A DNA stretch of 15,551 bases from Sphingobacteriaceae bacterium (GTDB lineage Bacteria; Bacteroidota; Bacteroidia; Sphingobacteriales; Sphingobacteriaceae), in contig CANJWF010000011.1 of the NCBI GenBank assembly GCA_947478315.1, forward strand, positions 1 through 15,551, given 5' to 3'. Made by a program: the position numbers and the translations under genes. Of this stretch, positions 14,974 through 15,551 are shown piece by piece. Position 1 is the first letter of the stretch. Each line of letters starts with the position of its first letter. The notes beneath the pieces were generated by a model. That model was not told the DNA's origin. It was given only the letters and a program-made list of their open reading frames with translations, and searched no databases.

Positions 14974-15045
14974 TTAATAATTTTTCAATGGCGATGAAGA
15001 ACCCATAACAACATTATCATGCTCTTTTGTGAAGATAGTGCTCAT
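14974..15045 (-). CDS. Possible 23-residue small ORF between fusion protein and permease
   Basis: On the minus strand ATG 15045 opens a 23-codon frame ending TAA, 3 nt before the permease ATG. The peptide begins MSTIFTKEHDNVVMG and ends SSPLKNY. It has no membrane segment or signal peptide. It lies in the 134-nt gap of an otherwise tightly packed operon. Translation coupling to the permease would be natural, but such a short frame can arise by chance. I do not recognise the peptide. Confidence 0.3.
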   Translation of the reverse strand: MSTIFTKEHDNVVMGSSSPLKNY

Positions 15046-15104
15046 GGGTGTTTCATTTTAATGGCTGATATGTTTTTGAATGTGGGTATTGCACTAGTGT
15101 TTAT

Positions 15105-15551
15105 TTAGAGTTCTTCGATAATGACATCTTGTTCGTTTAATCCTTTGGTAATTTCTACCCATTGGTTGGAGATAATGCCTGTTTGTACGGTTCTAAAAGT
15201 TTTGTTTTTGAGTAGTACTTTATTGCCGTATTGAAGGAAATTTTTAGGAATGAGTAATGCCTTGTTTTTTACACCTAATATAATGTTGACCTGTAATTGT
15301 GTGCTGGTGATTTTAAAATTAATGGGATTGACAAAGGCTGCTTTGCAGGCAAAGGATTGACTTGTGGCATCGAAAGTGGGTAATATTTCGGTTACAATGG
15401 CATCGTAGGTTTGGTTGGTGTCTGTATTGAGTTGTATGACCACTTTTTGTCCTATTTTAACTTTGGTGATGTTGCTTTCATCTACGTTTAGTTTGGCGTA
15501 AATACTTTTTTCATTACCGATAGTGGCAATAATTTCTCCTTTGTTTACGAA
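15105..15551 (-). CDS. HlyD/MacA-type periplasmic membrane-fusion protein, C-terminal part
   Basis: The frame is open to the right edge of the window, so only the last 148 residues are present and the coiled-coil hairpin and membrane anchor lie outside. The fragment begins in the second half of the lipoyl/barrel-sandwich domain (FVNKGEIIATIGNEKSIYA). It goes through the beta-barrel (LNVDESNITKVKIGQKVVIQ and YDAIVTEILPTFDATSQSF, the usual RND/ABC adaptor pattern). It ends in a membrane-proximal domain (LLIPKNFLQYGNKVLLKN, GLNEQDVIIEEL). A GTG at 15443 is internal, not the start. It is the first gene seen of the operon with the permease and ATPase. It should link the inner-membrane complex to an outer-membrane channel of TolC type, which is not in the window. 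Confidence 0.9.
   Translation of the reverse strand, partial: FVNKGEIIATIGNEKSIYAKLNVDESNITKVKIGQKVVIQLNTDTNQTYDAIVTEILPTFDATSQSFACKAAFVNPINFKITSTQLQVNIILGVKNKALLIPKNFLQYGNKVLLKNKTFRTVQTGIISNQWVEITKGLNEQDVIIEEL

Overview
The window looks like a low-G+C chromosome segment from a member of the Bacteroidota. The pointers are a TonB-dependent receptor with an N-terminal carboxypeptidase-like regulatory domain, the holA/nuoA/nuoB and PASTA/MltG/thioesterase/YihY gene sets, near-absent Shine-Dalgarno sites, and promoters of the Bacteroidota type (TTTG, 19-nt spacer, TAnnTTTG). The finer lineage cannot be fixed from the sequence.

Layout. (1) 1-1187, + strand: the 3' end of a SMC/ABC-like AAA ATPase and, 2 nt later, an intact RloB-family TOPRIM-like protein. 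The pair resembles RloA/RloB and the AbiL defence systems. (2) 1182-1278: a long imperfect palindrome with attC-like ends that overlaps the rloB stop codon, as in an integron gene cassette. It is followed by non-coding DNA with strong inverted repeats (1482-1575). (3) 1610-4256, - strand, read right to left: holA (DNA polymerase III delta), nuoA, nuoB and a DinB-like protein. (4) 4678-7986, + strand: a cell-envelope operon of PASTA protein, MltG transglycosylase, YbgC-like thioesterase and YihY/BrkB membrane protein. (5) 8029-8116: tRNA-Ser(UGA) with a textbook promoter and terminator. (6) 8482-9238: an outer-membrane beta-barrel gene frameshifted by an apparent 4-bp duplication. (7) 9369-12910: a DtxR/MntR-family metalloregulator divergent from a TonB-dependent receptor. 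The receptor promoter carries a perfect 16-bp palindrome between its two elements and is followed by a roughly 260-nt leader with repeats. (8) 13027-15551, - strand: a tripartite ABC export system of membrane-fusion protein (cut by the window end), a possible tiny ORF, FtsX-fold permease and LolD/MacB-type ATPase.

How the parts fit together. The regulator probably senses Mn2+ or Fe2+ and represses receptor transcription by blocking the spacer palindrome; this rests on sequence alone. The PASTA-MltG-thioesterase-YihY genes are packed as one operon and suggest coordinated envelope or peptidoglycan work. The left edge is the accessory part: a candidate two-gene anti-phage module with a cassette-like recombination site, next to core genes. 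The most unusual items are the attC-like element at the defence-gene stop codon, the operator inside the receptor promoter with its long leader, the frameshifted barrel gene, and a possible 23-codon ORF in the exporter operon.
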